Origin: an uncultured Bacteroidales bacterium
Lineage (GTDB): Bacteria; Bacteroidota; Bacteroidia; Bacteroidales; UBA932
DNA length: 64,000 nucleotides
Reading direction: 5' to 3'
Assembly: GCA_944326235.1 (NCBI GenBank)
Contig: CALVDH010000003.1
Location: forward strand, 60,126 to 124,125
Shown one piece after another: positions 62,467-64,000 of this stretch (positions are counted from its first letter, which is position 1; each line of letters starts with the position of its first letter). The position numbers were made by a program, and so were the translations under genes. The notes under the pieces were generated by a model. The model was not told the origin of the DNA and ran no database searches. It saw nothing but the letters and a program-made list of their open reading frames with translations.

Positions 62467-62474
62467 TATATTTG
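62467..62474 (+). promoter_or_regulatory. -7 box of the LacI regulator gene
   Basis: TATATTTG is a perfect match, 43 bases before the ATG and 26 bases after the palindrome. Confidence 0.6.
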
Positions 62475-62517
62475 TACCGCGCGAGCCGCAGAAAATACGA
62501 TAAAATATACGATATAA

Positions 62518-63585
62518 ATGGAAGAAGAAAATAATAAAAAGATAACAATCGCCGACGTGGCCAAGCTGGCCGGTGTCTCAAAAGGCACAGTGGACCGGGT
62601 TCTTCACGACCGCGGCGGAGTCTCCCGGAAGAGCATGGAGAAGATACGGCAGGTGATAGATGAGCTTGGTTATGAGCCGAATGTGTACGCATCCATGCTC
62701 GCCATGCGCAAGGAGCACGTGATAGCGTGTATCCTCCCTGACAGCATAAAGGATGACTACTGGTATCTGGTACGCGAGGGGTTTGAGAAGGGAGGGGAGA
62801 ATATCGCCTCGATGAATATCCGGACCCGGATTTTCCTGTACGACCAGTACAGTCCGGAGTCGTTCCGCAAGGCCGGTATGCAGCTTCTGGAGAGCAATCC
62901 GTCGGGGGTAGTGCTGCCTCCCTTTTTCAAGAACGACACTTATACCCTGGCGAATGCCCTCAGCCTCCGCGGCATCCCTTACGTGTACGTGGACTCCAAG
63001 CTGGAGGATGACGGACATTTTGCATATTACGGCATGCCCATGTACAAGAGCGGGTATCTCTGTGCCCGCCTCCTGACTCTGAGAGTCCCCCAGAAACAGT
63101 TGAAAGGTGTACTGGTGGTCAGAATTATACGTGATAAGATGCGTCAGTCGGACCCGACTCTCAACCGCCGCTCCGGCTTCCTCGACTATATGGCCGAGCA
63201 CTATCCGTCAAGTGATATTCACAACCTCTTCATTGACCCTCAGGCTCCCAAGGATACAGAACGTCAGCTCAACACATTCTTCAAGGCCCATCCCGGGATA
63301 CACCACATAGTGATGTTCAACTCCCGCGTGCATCTGCTGTCGGACTACCTTTCCAGGAATCCGGATCCGGATCGTGTCGTGGTCGGCTTCGACAACCTGG
63401 AGAAAAATATCAGTGCGCTGAGCAGTGGACTCATAAACATCCTTATCTGCCAGCACACTGACCTTCAGTCCTATAACGCAGTAATGGCCCTTTCTGACTA
63501 CATCATCAAGCATAAGCGCCCGGAGAGGAAGGACAACTTCATGCACATGGACATCCTCACCTCCCTCAACATCGACAACTACTAG
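62518..63585 (+). CDS. LacI-family transcriptional regulator of hexuronate genes
   Basis: A 355-residue regulator. The N-terminal HTH (residues 8-35, TIADVAKLAGVSKGTVDRVL) and hinge helix (about 45-60) are typical of the family. The C-terminal part is a periplasmic-binding-protein-like sensor domain (about 65-340) with IACILPDSIKDDYWYLVREGF near its start. The effector is probably KDG or KDPG, given the divergent kdgK operon. It starts 77 bases after the 24-bp palindrome, so autoregulation is likely. No other gene lies between it and the end of the window. Confidence 0.9.
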   Translation: MEEENNKKITIADVAKLAGVSKGTVDRVLHDRGGVSRKSMEKIRQVIDELGYEPNVYASMLAMRKEHVIACILPDSIKDDYWYLVREGFEKGGENIASMNIRTRIFLYDQYSPESFRKAGMQLLESNPSGVVLPPFFKNDTYTLANALSLRGIPYVYVDSKLEDDGHFAYYGMPMYKSGYLCARLLTLRVPQKQLKGVLVVRIIRDKMRQSDPTLNRRSGFLDYMAEHYPSSDIHNLFIDPQAPKDTERQLNTFFKAHPGIHHIVMFNSRVHLLSDYLSRNPDPDRVVVGFDNLEKNISALSSGLINILICQHTDLQSYNAVMALSDYIIKHKRPERKDNFMHMDILTSLNIDNY

Positions 63586-63644
63586 CCGCCGGCCCTGTCA
63601 GCATATCTGATATAGCTGTTTCATTAATTACAGTGACTGGCATC

Positions 63645-63801
63645 GGGAAAGGAGATATCCTCTGAGAAGCATGCCACCCTCGGCCTGTTAGAGGGAGGGA
63701 CCCGCCTTGATTATCACCGAATTACGAAGTAATGAGATGATAATCATGGTGGGAGGGATAGCGCCGTAGGCGCGTACTTCTCAGAGGATATCTCCTTTCC
63801 C
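63645..63801. repeat. Large cloverleaf inverted-repeat element
   Basis: Perfect 25-base inverted arms (63645-63669 and 63777-63801, left arm starting GGGAAAGGAGATATCC) enclose three further hairpins: CCCTC/GAGGG (63677-63695), an imperfect 16-base stem (63701-63716 with 63738-63753) with an inner ATTAC/GTAAT hairpin, and GCGCC/GGCGC (63761-63773). The sequence is unrelated to the repeats at 50-51.7 kb. It lies 60 bases after the LacI regulator gene. Confidence 0.93.
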
Positions 63802-64000
63802 TTATGTAAAGCGTAAATGACTGAGCCGTGATACCGAAAACAACGCAGCAGTTTGCCCTTTTATTACGCTTTTAGAGGGTGACGCCGGATTTGAAGATGG
63901 CAATCTCGCGGAAATCCGACATCTCCTGTTTTCCGCACCCAACAGCCCACCCCCACCGAGAGATACGTGAGACACCGATTTTGGGTGTGAATTGGGTGAC
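63802..64000. other. Non-coding tail of the window with small inverted repeats
   Basis: No gene is seen. A 9-base inverted pair AAAGCGTAA/TTACGCTTT (63808-63816 and 63864-63872) and a GGATTT/AAATCC pair (63887-63892 and 63912-63917) are present. Repeated GGGTGA and GGGTGT words near the end may belong to a feature that continues past the window. Confidence 0.5.

Overview
The window looks like a chromosomal segment of a Bacteroidales bacterium, possibly Rikenellaceae/Alistipes-like or a relative; the genus is not settled by the sequence. The evidence is the Bacteroidetes promoter signature (TAnnTTTG -7 boxes before many genes, almost no Shine-Dalgarno sequences), Bacteroidetes-specific families (DUF3276/PUR, DUF3467, DUF5606, Mfa/Fim-type pilus lipoproteins, BF3164/TolB-like lipoproteins), a long NusB and the gene order nusB-yajC-ybbR-coaE. 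Most of the segment is GC-rich, with AT-rich islands in the polysaccharide locus and at the toxin-antitoxin pair.

Region 1 (1-11.7 kb) is the right part of a surface-polysaccharide locus. It holds a polymerase-like fragment, glycosyltransferases, the UDP-L-FucNAc genes fnlA-fnlB-fnlC, a WbuB-like transferase, a 4-keto-sugar reductase/epimerase, a WecA/WbpL-type initiating transferase and a WbuC cupin. A Panacea-type toxin-antitoxin pair sits inside this run and ends in a hairpin just before the initiating transferase gene.

Region 2 (11.8-22.2 kb) is mainly housekeeping: a secreted Ntn hydrolase of the bile-salt-hydrolase/penicillin-acylase family, a packed leftward operon (DUF3467, DUF2520, KdsC, Maf), and a rightward run valS, thioesterase, tatA, tatC, ABC-F ATPase, rlmB. 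Region 3 (22.2-29 kb) encodes a secreted M28 peptidase and a three-gene type V pilus operon whose last product is a 1000-residue Ig-repeat lipoprotein, the probable tip. Region 4 (29-40.2 kb) holds an SDR enzyme, a PUR-family protein, and the run nusB, yajC, ybbR, coaE, DUF5606, rimO, lipoprotein, yicC and a tricorn-like protease.

Region 5 (40.2-42.2 kb) is a compact leftward operon for a small exported Cys-containing peptide, a TolB-like propeller lipoprotein and a CxxC thioredoxin-like lipoprotein. Its promoter lies in a hexanucleotide repeat. Region 6 (42.2-50.2 kb) holds glnS, rmuC, a small lipoprotein, a DPP IV-like peptidase, an outer-membrane protein and an HD-phosphohydrolase/uracil-DNA-glycosylase fusion. 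Region 7 (50.2-51.8 kb) is a RAYT-type HUH transposase gene between two near-identical 174-bp cloverleaf palindromes.

Region 8 (51.8-57.9 kb) holds a Sel1-repeat protein, a Nudix hydrolase, recG, pdxA and RNase H. Region 9 (57.9-63.6 kb) is a hexuronate module: secreted esterase, ExuT-type transporter, KDPG aldolase, KDG kinase and a divergent LacI regulator with a perfect 24-bp palindromic operator between the two promoters. The window ends in a second, unrelated cloverleaf inverted-repeat element. The strongest candidates for undescribed biology are the peptide/propeller/thioredoxin operon, the RAYT with its paired palindromes, and the toxin-antitoxin pair inside the polysaccharide locus.
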